Below, one piece after another: positions 46,404 to 58,341 of a stretch of DNA of 64,000 bases. Made by a program: the position numbers and the translations under genes. The notes under the pieces were generated by a model. The model was not told where the DNA came from. It searched no databases and saw only the letters and a program-made list of their open reading frames with translations. Positions within the stretch are counted from its first letter, which is position 1. Every line of letters begins with the position of its first letter. The stretch covers positions 144,627,501 to 144,691,500 of the forward strand of contig CM032229.1 of the NCBI GenBank assembly GCA_019009955.1, in the 5' to 3' direction. This DNA is from Riptortus pedestris (lineage: Eukaryota; Arthropoda; Insecta; Hemiptera; Alydidae).

Positions 46404-46556
46404 GTAACCTCTGTCTGTACATTGATTTTTTTCGCGAAATTTCACGATAACTTTTTGTTTCACATGTCATAGACACCATAACTGCATTTTGTTTCTTTCG
46501 TGTATGTTTGTTTGTTTGTTTCTTACCTTTTCACGCGGTCATCAGGAGGTACCTGA

Positions 46557-47300
46557 TTAAAGCTGCGTTGCCTGGACCACGACTGCCGGGCGACTGAACC
46601 TCTGTCCCCGTAGAGAAGAGAGGGCCCCGTCACCGACATGTCGCAGCCTTGCCACCTCCTCCTTCTTATTAATATTCCGATTTCCATTCGTCTGTCTGTC
46701 CAGCCTTATATGCAGCCCCTCAGCCGTATTTAATCTTTTGCCCTTCTTCTCCTCATACAGCAATTGATATTTTATGCTGGACATGTCATGGCCCTCTTTC
46801 CTGGCGTGTGCGGAAAACTCAGTGTCACGAGTGATGTGCTCCTTAAGCCGCGTCCTTTATCTTTCTACCACTTTGCCCCACATAAGAGGCATCAAATCCC
46901 GTGCACGAGATCCTATACATGCCAGATCTATCCAGGGGGTCCACATAGTCCTTAACACGGGACAAACAGTTTTTCAGGGACCGCTTGCTCCTGTAGGCAG
47001 TAGCCAATCTAATTTTCCTCAACCTGGATCCTATCTTTTCTGAAACCGGGCCCAAGTACTGGATGGAGACAGGGAACGACTTATTTTTCTTCTTTTTGGT
47101 CCGCTCTTCAACCTTGGCATCCTCCAGCTCCTTGGCTAGCTTCCTCTTCAATCGGCGTTGGATAAGCCTGTCCACCAACTGTTCCTCGTACCCGTTTGCT
47201 ATAGCAATATGCTTAATGCAGACCACTTCCTTGGCGTAATTATCTTGCGCTAGTGGGGTACTAATCAGCCTCTCCACTAAATAAAGCAATCCCGCCATCT
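46557..47300 (-). pseudogene. Penelope-like element: RT C-terminus and GIY-YIG endonuclease
   Basis: Minus strand. A helical segment (LVERLISTPLAQDNYAKEVV to KRKLAKELEDAKVEE) leads into SIQYLGPVSEKIGSRLRKI, the linker found at the end of Penelope-like reverse transcriptases. Next comes the GIY-YIG-type domain: SGMYRISCTGFDASYVGQSG. One extra base after GRK (near 46862) breaks the frame; the rest of the domain (HARKEGHDMSSIKYQLLYEE, then RLNTAEGLHIR) continues in another frame to a stop near 46557. The catalytic reverse transcriptase core is absent. This family copies itself by target-primed reverse transcription; this piece is a non-functional 3' part. Confidence 0.8.
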
Positions 47301-47453
47301 TGTATCTTGGGTGATCTCGTGCACGGGATGTGATGCCTCTTATGTGGGGCAAAGTGGTAGAAAGCTAAGGACGCGGCTTAAGGAGCACATCACTCGTGGC
47401 ACTGAGTTTTCCGCACACGCCAGGAAAGAGGGCCATGACATGTCCAGCATAAA
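46769..47453. repeat. Inverted repeat made of two GIY-YIG segments
   Basis: 46769-46912 (minus) and 47310-47453 (plus) are about 140-base near-identical inverted copies of the GIY-YIG coding segment (ISCTG.DASYVGQSGRK onward). The plus-strand copy keeps the reading frame that the minus-strand copy has lost by one inserted base. Inverted partial duplication at the ends is typical of Penelope-like insertions. Confidence 0.88.
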
Positions 47454-48294
47454 ATTCAATTTTATTTGGCACAAAAGACTCAACCGAACTAAACCAAACT
47501 CGGTTCGTGAATTAGCACTAACGTCTTCCTTATAATAAGCCATACCACCAGTCCTAGGGACGGGCAGGAGTGGGGGTTGTAAGGAAGGCCTGAAATAAAA
47601 AATAGCGATATTTCATTTCCTATTGGTTTTTCGGTAAGTATGCACATGACAAAAGTTGTTTATTTTGTTATTTAGAGAAACTTTTGTCATATACACTTTT
47701 GTTGTATACCTAATTATAAAGGCGTTATACGCCAAAAAGTGACAGCAGAAGTCAACAATTTTATTTGGCACAAAAGACTCAACCGAACTAAACCAAACTC
47801 GAATTAGCACTAACGTCTTCCTTATAATAAGCCATACTAACATTTCTAGGGACGGGCAGGAGTGGGGGTTATAAGGGAGGCCTGAAATTAAAAATAGTGA
47901 GATTTCGTTTCCTATTGGGGTTTCGGCAAATATGCACATAACAAAGTTGTTTATTTTATTATTTAGTGAAATTTGCTCAACAATTCTTTGGAACTACAAG
48001 GTACCTCACCGGGAAAAACTAATTCAAATGTATGTTAATATTTTGTGCTTAATAATTCAAATCTATGCATAATGCACAGGAAACGGGAAATATGACAATA
48101 TGGAGAACATTGAAGTCTTACATAAAAAAATACTTTTATTATTAACAAATCCACAGAAACGACGGGTATTTAAAACTAAACACTGTGGGACGGGTAAATG
48201 TCAAACTATTGTGCAAAGTAAAGCCTTGCCAAAAAATACCATCAACATTTCAGCCTCAAATGAATTCCCGAGCGAAGCCGGGTATCTGCTCTAG

Positions 48295-48295
<1 letters not shown>

Positions 48296-48355
<60 letters not shown>
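48296..48355. repeat. (TA)n microsatellite at the centre of a Helitron palindrome
   Basis: About 30 TA units between the facing 3' ends of Helitron copies C and D. Confidence 0.95.
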
Positions 48356-48357
<2 letters not shown>

Positions 48358-49625
48358 TAGCTCAGATACCCGGCTTCGCTCGGGAATTCATTTGAGGCTG
48401 AATGTTGATGGTATTTTTTTGGCACGGCTTTATTTTGCACAATATTTTGACATTTACCCGTCCCAGTGTTTAGGGTAAATACCCGTCGTTTCTGTGGATT
48501 TGTTAAATATAAAATTAATTTTTTATGTAACACTTCACTGCCCTCCATATTGTCATATTTCTCGTCTCCTGTGCATTATGCTTAGATTTGAATTATTAAG
48601 GACTAAATATTAACATACATTTGAATTAATTTTTCCAGGTGAGGTACCTGGTAGTTCATATTGAAAAGAATTCTTGAAGAGCAAAATTTCTCTAAATAAC
48701 AACAAAATAAACAACTTTTGTTATGTGCATATGCCGAAACTACAATAGGAAACGAAATATCACTATTATTAATTTCAGGACTCCCTATATACCCCCACTC
48801 CTGTGTCCCTAGAAATAGTATGGCTTTTTATAAGGAAGGCGTTAGTGCTAATACACATACTGAGTGTTTTATTTAGTTCGGTTGAGTCTTTTGTGCCAAA
48901 TAAAAATTTTCACTTCCGCTATAATTTTTAGCGTATATCTCGTTTATAATTCGGTATACGAAAAAAGTGTATATAACAAAAGTTACTCTAAATAGCAAAA
49001 TAAACAACTTTTGTTATGCCGATAAACCAATATTTGCCGATAAACCAATAGGAAACAAAATATCGCTATTTTTAATTTCTGGCTTCCCTTAAAACCCCCA
49101 CTCCTGCCCGTCCCTAGAAATGTTGGTATGGCTTCTTATAATGAAAGCATTAGTGCTTATACACATACCGAGTTTTACTTAGTTCGGTTGAGTCTTTGTT
49201 GGCAAATAATATTGTTGACTCCCGCTATAATTTTTAGCGTATAACGCATTTAAACTTCGGTATACGACAAAAGTGTATATTTTAAAAGTTACTCTAAATA
49301 ACAAAATAAACAACTTTTGTAATGTGCATATTTGCCGGAAAACCAATAGAAAACGAAATATCGCTATATTTAATTTCAGGCTTCCCTTATAACCCCCACT
49401 CCTGTTCGTCTCAGAGAAAATTAATATAGCCTAATATAGTCTAAGTTGGGTTAGTAGTAATATACATACCAAGTTTCATAAATTTTTCGGTTCAGCCGTT
49501 TATGCGTGAAAAGGTAACAAACAAACATACACAAAAGAAACAAAATGCAGATATGTCTATACATGTGAAACGAAAAGTTATCGTGAAATTTCGCGAAAAA
49601 AATCAATGTACAGACAGAGGTTACA

Positions 49626-49628
<3 letters not shown>
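48356..49628 (-). mobile_element. Non-autonomous Helitron, copy D (inverted)
   Basis: Minus strand. The 3' end ACTAGCTCAGATACCCGGCT at 48356 and the hairpin are followed by three internal units carrying CCCCCACTCCTG and TTAGTTCGGTTGAGTCTTT. The 5' end is AATCAATGTACAGACAGAGG (49600-49619). It faces copy C tail to tail. Confidence 0.88.

Positions 49629-49629
<1 letters not shown>

Positions 49630-49686
<57 letters not shown>
49630..49686. repeat. (TA)n microsatellite
   Basis: About 28 TA units between Helitron copy D and the fragment E. Confidence 0.95.
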
Positions 49687-49689
<3 letters not shown>

Positions 49690-49768
49690 TAGCTAAGGTA
49701 CCCGGCTTCGCTCGGGAAATCATTTAAGGCTGAATGATGATAGTATTTTTTTGGGCAAGGCTTCAATG
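49687..49768 (-). mobile_element. Helitron 3' fragment, copy E
   Basis: Minus strand. CACTAGCTAAGGTACCCGGC, the hairpin and CATTTAAGGCTGAATGATG, broken off after about 80 bases. Confidence 0.8.
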
Positions 49769-52261
49769 TTTACAACTACAGTTCCCGTCGGCGCGCAATG
49801 TTTTGCTGTGAGGGTCAGGCAGGCGACTTATAAATGAGAAATTTTATATTGAATAAATAAAAATGTGTTGATTTCTATCACTTTAAAAAAACCTATTAAA
49901 TAATAAGTTTATCATTGACAAAAGAATATTGAGCTATTTGTATTTTTTTTTATTCTATAACTAAATATTTCACCTGGAGTTTATATTTCAAGTCTTTTTA
50001 TTATGTTGTTCTTTTTAAGAGAACACAATGCAAATTCTGCCTCTGAGAAATGGAGAAATCAGCTTAGTTTATGCAGTCTCTGTATAAATGACTTTTCTCA
50101 ATTGAGTAGAATGTGATTATGATGCTTTTTTTTTTCCACCAGAACATCATTTGTTGTGTCTCACAAAAAGGGAATGTGAAATAGTTTAATTCAAAAGTTA
50201 TTTAGCTAATAAACTTAAAAAGTTCAACCCCAAACAATATTCTTCTGGGGCAGGAGGTGGATTTGTAAAATTAACCATAACCATGATTGTTCTCACCACT
50301 TTATCAATTAAAGAAAAAAAACTGAGGCCAAATAGTATTGGATAATAATTTAGGAAAAATAAACATCTATTTATAAAATCATTTATTTTGAATAAATAAT
50401 AACATAACTTAAAGAAATATTTACATGTTCAAATCATATTTTACAAACATATTACAATTTTATAATGGCCAACAAAAGATGAGAGAATCATTTGTACAGT
50501 GCATTTTATTCCTATTTCTATAAAATAACTAAGATATAACTAAAATATAGATTGAGACACCCAGAAGTAAAAGATTGGAATGGTTTTTGTTCTGAAATCA
50601 TGATTATTACATATGTCCCAGAATTTGATATCAATTATAATTAAATTCCTGAGAGTTTAATTAGAGCTCAATTCCCGCCTGGGCAATAGTTATTTATTTA
50701 CTGACGAACTCATTAAATAAAATCCTTATAGTATTAGTAATTATAATTAATTTCGAATTAGTTCTATCCATATAAAAGTGGTACCGATATTTTTTCCAGG
50801 GTGCCTCAGATTTGTTATAAGCTTCATTACTTCAATGTTTCTAAAAGATCAAATGTAATGGTGTTTTAAATTAATCTTTCATATATTTTAAATAGCTTTT
50901 TTTTCCCCTTTAATAATAATTCATAGAACCGAGGAGCTCAAAATACAACTATAGAATCCAACTTTTGAAGTGTTTGCCATTTCTGTTTTCGTAAGTTGTC
51001 AGCACTGTTTGTTGCTTGGTATTCATTTGTTTTCTACAAGTAAACCAGATGAAAATATGAATTTCATTCTTGCCTAGTGACTAGAACAGAAATGATGGCA
51101 TTTCAGAAGTTGCATTCTCTATGGGATGCCCATTACAATACCACGTTAAATTTTATAGTGAACTTTGAAGTCATTTATCTCCATATTAGTATTTCGTTTG
51201 TTATAACTCTTGTCTATGCTCTTGCATTAACATTTGGTGTGGGTATTAAAGGATAGTTCTTACTAAAATTTAGTAAAGTATTTTCTTTTTAAGTACATTT
51301 TTATATTAAGAAGAAGTAGGGATCCTAATATTTTAAAATGTAAACTTCAATTAATGTGAGGTATTTAAACTATGTTTGTATGCCTATGCAAATGTGAAGG
51401 TCTAACATATTACTCTTAAACATTAAGTGAACGAGTATTCTTTAATATTAAATATCTGCCTTTTTTTGAGACAATCCCCTACTCCCTACTGGAATGAACG
51501 GCTATGGAAGTTTCATCCTAAAATTCTTTCTATTATTTTTTTATGTATACATTACTAACTTTTGTTTAAAAAGTATTTCCTAGTTGTCGTTTTAATTTCA
51601 GAAATTTACTGGTAAGATTATGTCCTGCAAAATGTAATGGAACTTCACAAATTTTATTTTTACATAAACTTTCTCATATCTTTATGATTCTAGCAGTCGT
51701 ATACAATATATTTTTTACCATTGAGCTACTTCAAATTATAATAATAAATAAAATACAAAAAGTTTCCTAATACGTTTATAATTAACTTAAAATAATTTTA
51801 TTACCAGGCATTGATTTTGTGATCAATGTAGTTCACAACTTTAAGATCGTTGCACAAATAGTAATGAATATATATCTCAATCTTTCAACGTTTTAGAAAA
51901 TTGCAAACTATTAAATGAGATGAATCTCATTTTTATCTTTTACATTCTTTCCATTATTTAGGATTACACCAATGCCAGAGACAATTATGGATCACCAATT
52001 GTAAAGTAATATTAGAAAATAGGAAAATACATGCAGTAACGGTATAATGTCTTTTGATACTGTTTTATGATTTATGTATTGATTTTCATATTCAAATGTT
52101 TGTGTTTCTACAAAAGAGAATATTTTAAATTATGTTTTACCTAAAATCTCTTTCTTACAAGTTAAATTTAACTTGGTAGTTCAATTTCTGGGAATTTCAC
52201 GTCAATAGACCGTTAAATTATGGCAAATATCTACAATTACATTCCTATTGAAATTTTTATG
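49769..52261. other. Unassigned AT-rich DNA downstream of the yellow gene
   Basis: Contains a partial plus-strand SINE (50655-50735, AATTCCCGCCTGGGCAATAG and TATTTACTGACGAACTCAT). No further gene or element was found. Confidence 0.45.
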
Positions 52262-53517
52262 TCAGTCAAAGCCATAGCATGTTCGTGACCTTCGAGGTGG
52301 AGGTACAAATCCTGGCTCACAAGGAGTACCCTTAATGGCGTCTACAACTTTTACTGTCATCACCCTAAAATTGATATCTGTGGGGTCAAGTTTATCATAG
52401 AGGTATTTGTGCAACCTGTTGCTCAATACCCACAGCCCTTGATCGACTTCATGGTCAGTTTTTATATCGTTAGGGAAGTTGAGGGTTGTGATGTTCTCCT
52501 CAATAATTCCGTGGGTTTCTGGGTAGTGGGGGAGCTGGGAGTTCCAACAGCCAACTGCAGACCTAGCGACAAGATTGTAAAACAGAATACCACTTCTGTC
52601 CATCGTTGAGCCCGAAGCTTGGCCTTTATACCTTTTCCTTTCCTCGCCAACGACTTTCATCATATCGGAGTTTTTGGCGAGCGTTTCATTTTTGAGCAGC
52701 TTTGTATCCACGTGAAACTCCCTGAAACTGGACATCGGGTGGAAAAAGAGGTAACGTGAACCTGATACATCACGAGGGGATAGGGCGATACCGAATATTC
52801 CGTCGTTCCAAGTGAATTTGATATTGTCAATTTCGTATCTTGAATTTAGCGGGTCAGGATAGAAGTAGGGGTGTTCAACACGCCAAGAGCGATTTTCTTT
52901 GAGGCTGTATACAATCAAACCGTAGCGAAATACGTCACTGACGTAGGCGTAAGTGTTACTGCAGTCATTCATTACCTCGACAGCAATGTTAGTGAATAAA
53001 GCGCCTTGAGGTATCTGATTTTTAGGGATTTGGTATTTCGCAAGAAGAGTGTCCGTGTGAAGATCAAAAACGAGAATCTGGGGAGGGCATTGCGTCTTGA
53101 CAGAAGTAACTATCTCGACAACCCCAGTGTCGATGACCCACAGTCTCCCGCATTCGTCTTTGGATATCCTGAATACAGAAGTTATTCCCGAGCAGCTTCC
53201 AGGGCTGTGCCATCCCCAGTTAGGATAAGGGCGGAGCTTGGGAGATTTTTCTCGCGAGTGGAGCGGGACCCAGGCTAAGGTAGCAGGGATTCCTTTCTTC
53301 CATCGCGGCATGGTGATGAAGAGCCTGTCGCCAGCCACTTCGAGGCCTAGCGGGAGGTTGGCCGACGGTACGTACCAACCCCGCGCCCTTGCCAGATCTC
53401 TCGCCTGATGGCTAGGGTAGTCGAAGTCCACCGTCGACCAGGAAAAGACCTCTCGGAAACCACGCTGTCTGTTGGAGCCCAGCCATGCCAGCGACAGTAT
53501 CCACGGCATATAGAAAC
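52262..53517 (-). CDS. Yellow / major royal jelly family protein, 3' exon
   Basis: About 418 residues in one exon, ending TGA at 52264-52262. Family features run in order: VFSWSTVDFDYPSHQARDLA near the start, GLEVAGDRLFITMPRW and GIPATLAWVPL, then DECGRLWVIDTGV with its conserved aspartates. A set of blades follows (IAVEVMNDCSNTYAYVSD, WNDGIFGIALSP, SGSTMDRSGILFYNLVARSAVGCW), and last LWVLSNRLHKYL and a C-terminal tail with two cysteines. Yellow proteins are secreted six-bladed propellers involved in cuticle pigmentation, melanin chemistry (dopachrome conversion in some members) or eggshell. The exon starts after CTGTTCCAG at 53517, so the ATG at 53509 is probably internal and the signal peptide lies in an upstream exon that I could not find. 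I cannot say which yellow subfamily it is. Codons are GC-richer than the surroundings, fitting an expressed gene. Confidence 0.93.
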
Positions 53518-53571
53518 CTGGAACAGATTATGCACAATTTGTTAGAATGTTGTTATTCGTACAACTGCGAA

Positions 53572-53775
53572 TATGGTTGTCGATAGCATATCTCCAGCGG
53601 TACCATAATTACCCATGACGTTTCACCGAGTTTCCAGTCGGCTTCTTCCAGTCGTCATATTCTGTGGCTAGTGACAGCTCCTAATGCCACAGACGAACAT
53701 GACAACCGGAAGAAGCCGATTGGGAAATCGGCGAAATATCGTGGGTAAGTATAATACTGTTACTAGACAACCATA
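53572..53775. mobile_element. Mariner-type MITE, 200 bp, palindromic
   Basis: TA stands at both ends. The element begins TGGTTGTC and ends GACAACCA, and its two halves are complementary over almost their whole length (for example TCGGCTTCTTCC against GGAAGAAGCCGA). TA duplication plus a foldback body is the pattern of mariner-derived MITEs. It lies 55 bases upstream of the yellow exon, within its intron. Confidence 0.85.
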
Positions 53776-54630
53776 ATGAGTTCTTAGCCACGAAGCTTAT
53801 TACAATAATGAATATATTTATGAATATTTTCTAAAAATTTAAAGTATAGTTTGAAATGGTTTTATCTTCTACATGCCTGGTAGTTGTTCCCATGAAAAGT
53901 TGTTATTTTCTGGGAAAATAAAGTGAGGGAGATAATAAAATAAAAATGCACTGGCCGTCCATTATCTAAACCACGAGGTTCTCAAAAGACAGATGTCAGA
54001 ATGAGATGAGAGCATAAATGACTAATGTAGATTCCAGACAGGAATATTGTAATATATATGTTATAGAAGATTGATACTGCTTTAGCGTATAGTGAATAGA
54101 ACATGAACTCAGTTTGTTACAAATGAGCCCTGGAGAACAGAGTTAGTTAAGGCTATATTATAACAATAACCTTTTAAATTTGTTAGACAAATCTATTCTA
54201 CAAGTTACACTATGGTAATAAAATATTATCATATTTTCCATAAGATAAATCAGCTAGTGAAGTTTATTTTATAGTGTTTCCGCCTTTAAAAGCCCTGCAT
54301 TATATTTATGCGGACGTCCGATTAAGAATGAAGGTATCTCAGTAATAACACATTTACAGTAGTGGCTTTTAATATTTTTTGCTTATTGTAGTCAAAGAGT
54401 GAAACACGTTTAATGTACTTCCGAGGGTGGGGAGTTCATGCAACAGAAATACCTACTACCGTAGAAAACCTGTTGTTGAAATAAAATGAAATTAAATATT
54501 AAAAAAGATAATAGGATCCAATAAAATTTGCATTTGTCATAGCAAAGATATTTTCATGCACATTGAACTGATCCTCTTTCAATTGCAAAAAATAAATCGC
54601 TTAACACGCTGCTCCGTCTGCGAGAAATAG
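53776..54630. other. Unassigned DNA upstream of the yellow exon
   Basis: Presumed intron. No coding exon with a signal peptide could be recognised on the minus strand. Confidence 0.4.
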
Positions 54631-54634
54631 AAAA

Positions 54635-55560
54635 GCCCGTCACGCAGGGGCTGCGTAAACTAAGCAGATTTCCCACTTGAAGTTTTACAATAAAAAAATC
54701 TGCCCAATAACAACTGTAGTAGTAAGGGATTTCTAAACCTATTCACGAGGGACGAACAGTTACGGAAACAGCCGCCAGAGCTCTCGGCGGAAAGTCCGAT
54801 AATAGCCGACTCCTGCCGACCATACACAGAATACAAATGCAAATATCTCGGTTAATATTCAAGATACAGAATGAATGTATAGAACAATATTTATAGTAAA
54901 TTTAATTTGCAATAAGATTAATTAGTTTCCCGTTAATAAACGGGTCTGCCCGCCTCACACCGGAAAGAAAAACAATTACTGAAATATATCAGAATATAAC
55001 ATATTAATTTTATTGAGAACTATTTACTATATCTAGTACTGTAATTAATAATGAGTCAGAATAATTGTTATCTTAATCAATCAAATTTTAGTAGTCTAAG
55101 ACCTTAAGACCGGGTAATGGGGAGGGTCACCAGAATTTATTTGCATGTATCTCGTATAATAAAGGTCTCTTAAAAATAATATTTGGTATTTAAGCTTCAA
55201 ATAATGTGGTTTATTATATAACAGAGTATTGTTTATGTAACATGAGTAGAAGTGGTGGTTTGCTGATGGCGGAAAACTGAAAATATCTCGGTTCATATTC
55301 AAGATAATGAATAAATGTATATATAACAATATTTATAGTACATTTAATTTGCAATAAGATTGGTTCTATGCAACTTTTCGATACGACCTATGGTGACGGA
55401 GATATTTCGAATTTTCAAAAATCCTCCCCTCTAAACCCCCCTCTCCCCCTGGCCCGATTTCAGCCGTTAACGAACTTGATCTTTCTTTTTACATAAAACG
55501 ACTAAATATCGAGTTTGGTAACGATTTAAACAAAAATTGCGAGCGCGAGAGCGGCCACAC

Positions 55561-55612
<52 letters not shown>

Positions 55613-55735
55613 TATATATATATATAGTTTTGAACGAACCTCATTTTTGTCGTCTCCTGGGTAGGATCGATGGACATTTGAAGAAAAATTTCGAAAATCG
55701 CGTCATGAGTACAACATCAATAAAGGGGAAATCAG
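54635..55735 (+). mobile_element. Hairpin-ended repeat copy with an internal insertion
   Basis: The left end CGTCACGCAGGGGCTGCG is at 54640. The interior up to TTTAATTTGCAATAAGATTA (54900-54919) is interrupted at about 54920. A second stretch of the same interior starts near 55280 and runs through (TA)n (55564-55626) to GAGTACAACATCAATAAAGG and GGAAATCAGCTAAAA. The insert region 54925-55275 contains a further, older copy fragment. Confidence 0.7.
55564..55626. repeat. (TA)n microsatellite
   Basis: About 30 TA units with one GATA interruption, inside the hairpin-ended repeat. Confidence 0.95.
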
Positions 55736-55737
55736 CT

Positions 55738-55838
55738 AAAACCTAGAGCGGCGAATTCGATTCCCGCCTGGCTAGAAAAGGCTGCCAACCTGTTGGTAGC
55801 CCGTCCCAATGAGCCTTAGTAGCACAAAGTAGAAGTGA
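55738..55838 (+). mobile_element. SINE with internal deletion
   Basis: Plus strand. ACCTAGAGCGGCGAATTCGA and the B box GATTCCCGCCTGG are joined directly to CTAGAAAAGGCTG. The consensus between the two CTGG words is missing, which points to a microhomology deletion. Confidence 0.8.
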
Positions 55839-55839
55839 G

Positions 55840-56660
55840 TAACTAACTTTTTTTTTCTTTTGGAATAGTTGCGAGTGATACTTGAGCATCAGCCTCCCGA
55901 GTGACGATTACGACTCGTTTAATCAGTGCCATTATGTGATTGTTTTATATTTCATTACATTCAAGCCAAAAGATGACAGATTTGAGCGCATTATGTACTC
56001 CGCTCTTTGTTGATTTACGTACACTTGTCAGCGATCCATTGTTTAGCATTGTTGTATAAGAGCCGGTCGTCATCCTCCAATTCAGCCTGACCCTGTTAAC
56101 AGGAGATAAACCACCCACCGTGACGCTCCCAACGCCGAATTATACTGGCTGAGCTTTAGTTACATTTGAAAGATAATCTACAGTTCTCCTCTCTCCGAAC
56201 TTTATCAGATTGCTACAGCTGTTTACTTACTTTATATTTATATACATATAAGACTAGACTGTTACGAGTCAGTTCGTTACCAAACTCTACGAATAGGCGT
56301 ATCTTGTAAAACTAAAGACCATGTTCGTTTATGGTTGTACATCAGGCAAGAAGGCGTGGGGTTAAGAAAGTTAGAAAATCGAATATTCGAAACATCTTCT
56401 TTAGACAGCTTTTCTCAAAAAAAATAATGGAGATGTATGCATTTCTCTCCGCAAATATTAATAAATGATGCCAGCCCAACATACACGTGTATTTTCATAT
56501 GTCTCACAGAGTAAAGGTTAAATTAAAACCATATTTGGCTTTTAAGCTAAAAATAAGACTTCATAATGTTTTGGCTTATTGTCAACGTGAGAGGAGTCAT
56601 GATAATGTCTACGAAGCACTGGAAAGAATAGCAAAAAACTATGCCAATGTAGAAGATTAG
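55840..56660. other. Unassigned non-coding DNA
   Basis: Less AT-rich than its neighbours, but with no ORF or repeat boundary I can recognise. Confidence 0.4.
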
Positions 56661-56667
56661 AAGAAAA

Positions 56668-57111
56668 GTCCGTCACGCAGGGGCTGCGTAAACTAAGCAG
56701 ATTTCCCACGTGAAGTTTTACAATAGAGAGATCTGCATACTAGTAACAGTAGTAGTAACGAGTCTTTAAACCAATTTCACGGGAGCCAAACAGTTATGGA
56801 AACTGCCGAAGTAGCTTTCGGCGGAGTCAAGAATAGAACCGACATCAGCCGATCTCATCTCGTTCTTTATCTGCACAAACAATAAAAAAGCAAATATATA
56901 ATTTGCAACAAGATTTGTTCTGTACAAGTTTTCGATCCGATGTATAGTAACGGAAATATATCGAATTTTCGAAATTTCCCCCTATAAACCCCCTCTCCCA
57001 CTGGACCGATTTCAGTCATTAACGAACTTGATCTTTCTTTTTACATAAAACGATTAAATACAGAGTTTGGTAACGATTAAACAAAAATTGCAACCGCTAG
57101 AGTGTTAACAG

Positions 57112-57196
<85 letters not shown>

Positions 57197-57200
57197 CAAT
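56668..57200 (+). mobile_element. Hairpin-ended repeat copy
   Basis: Plus strand. Left end GTCCGTCACGCAGGGGCTGC, interior TTCGATCCGATGTATAGTAA and GATCTTTCTTTTTACATAAA, and a (TA)n block of about 40 units at 57116-57195. The 3' end is missing here. A matching 3' end stands at 58350-58428, beyond a LINE fragment. Confidence 0.78.
57116..57195. repeat. (TA)n microsatellite, longest in the window
   Basis: About 40 uninterrupted TA units. Confidence 0.97.
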
Positions 57201-57902
57201 AGATCAATAGATAAATATAAATATAAATATATATATATATATAGATAGATAGATAAAAATTCTGTATTTAAGTATAAACTTTTTACAATGGGTCCGAATA
57301 TTTACAAAAAAAAAAAAATCAATAAAAAAAAAAGAGAGAGGAAAAAAAGAAAAGAAAAAAAAAGAAGAAAAATTAAAACACATAGCTAAGTACAATACTT
57401 CTCTAAAGTAAGTAATACATATAATATTGGTGATTGATAAAATAAATAATTTGGCTATAATTAGTATATCAATAAACAAAGAATTACATTATAGTAAAAA
57501 TAGCTTACTCAACATTGGGTGATCTTCAAATTTGATACATAATTAATCTTAATTTAATAGAAACAAAAATAAAAATAAAGAATAAAGAAATAGAAAGAAA
57601 GAAAAGAAAAGAAAAATAAACAAGAACATAAAATTTCATTAATCTGCTTATATTAAAGAAAAATAAATAAATAAAGAAAAAATAATAATATAATAAAATG
57701 AAATTATAATAATAAGTAAATATAATAAAAATATATGTATAATAATGGACAAAATAAAGAGACAGTTCTTCTAAATCATCAATCAGTTCCGAAGGCACAA
57801 CATTAATTATGAAAAATAAATAGATAAATAAAATATATAAATAATTATAATAATAAATGAAATATTTACAACTTGTGTTGGAAGCGGTAAATCAATCAAA
57901 CA
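57200..57902. other. Low-complexity A-rich DNA
   Basis: A long stretch dominated by A with G or T (AAAGAAAAGAAA, AAATAAATAAA, GATA runs at 57242-57255). It may be the expanded 3' untranslated end of the adjacent minus-strand LINE fragment. No coding potential. Confidence 0.5.
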
Positions 57903-58276
57903 TTATGAAAGCTCGTACTTTAAGGGCATTAATAACAAATTTATAGGTCTTAGATTTAAGGCCTTAGATTTGCCTTCTATTGTGAACAATTGCTTGAGCT
58001 GTGTATTTGGTGAATCAGTAAGATTAATATGTTTGGAGATGTATGCATTTCTGATGTGGCTATACATAGGGCAGCGGAGGAAGAAATGGTGGAGTGTTTC
58101 CTCTTTATACAGATTACAAATTCCTCACAGTTAAGCTTGTATGCACTGCCGTTCAAATAAACTTTGAGAATCTTGTCCGATGAAAGTCTGCACTGTACTA
58201 TGATTCTGCTAACGTGGATATTGTTGATAAAAAAGAGGTACTTCTCCACATCTTTGTTTGTTTTGAACGATTGGAC

Positions 58277-58279
<3 letters not shown>
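57903..58279 (-). pseudogene. Non-LTR retrotransposon (LINE), C-terminal fragment
   Basis: Minus strand, in two frames. The first reads NNIHVSRIIVQCRLSSDKIL and GSAYKLNCEEFVIC. After a one-base shift the second continues with CNLYKEETLHHFFLRCPMYS to a TAA at 57905-57903. A C...C...H...C knuckle followed by CPMYxxxR is the usual end of the ORF2 of Jockey/CR1-like LINEs. The reverse transcriptase is missing and the frameshift shows the copy is dead. Confidence 0.75.

Positions 58280-58341
<62 letters not shown>

Larger units (their letters stand above)
46399..48295 (+). mobile_element. Non-autonomous Helitron, copy C, interrupted by a Penelope-like fragment
   Basis: The 5' part 46399-46536 (AAAATTGTAACCTCTGTCTG) is followed by about 917 foreign bases. 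The Helitron resumes near 47454 and ends with CCCGAGCGAAGCCGGG, then CTAG at 48291-48294. The resumed part does not continue where the first stopped (about 300 internal bases, one unit, are missing), so the insertion was accompanied by a deletion or by recombination between the internal units. Confidence 0.82.

Noticed and set aside
53006..53278. 90-codon plus-strand ORF
   Set aside because: Antisense shadow of the yellow gene.
57204..57798. ORFs rich in phenylalanine, tyrosine and isoleucine on the minus strand
   Set aside because: Translation of A-rich low-complexity DNA, not membrane proteins.
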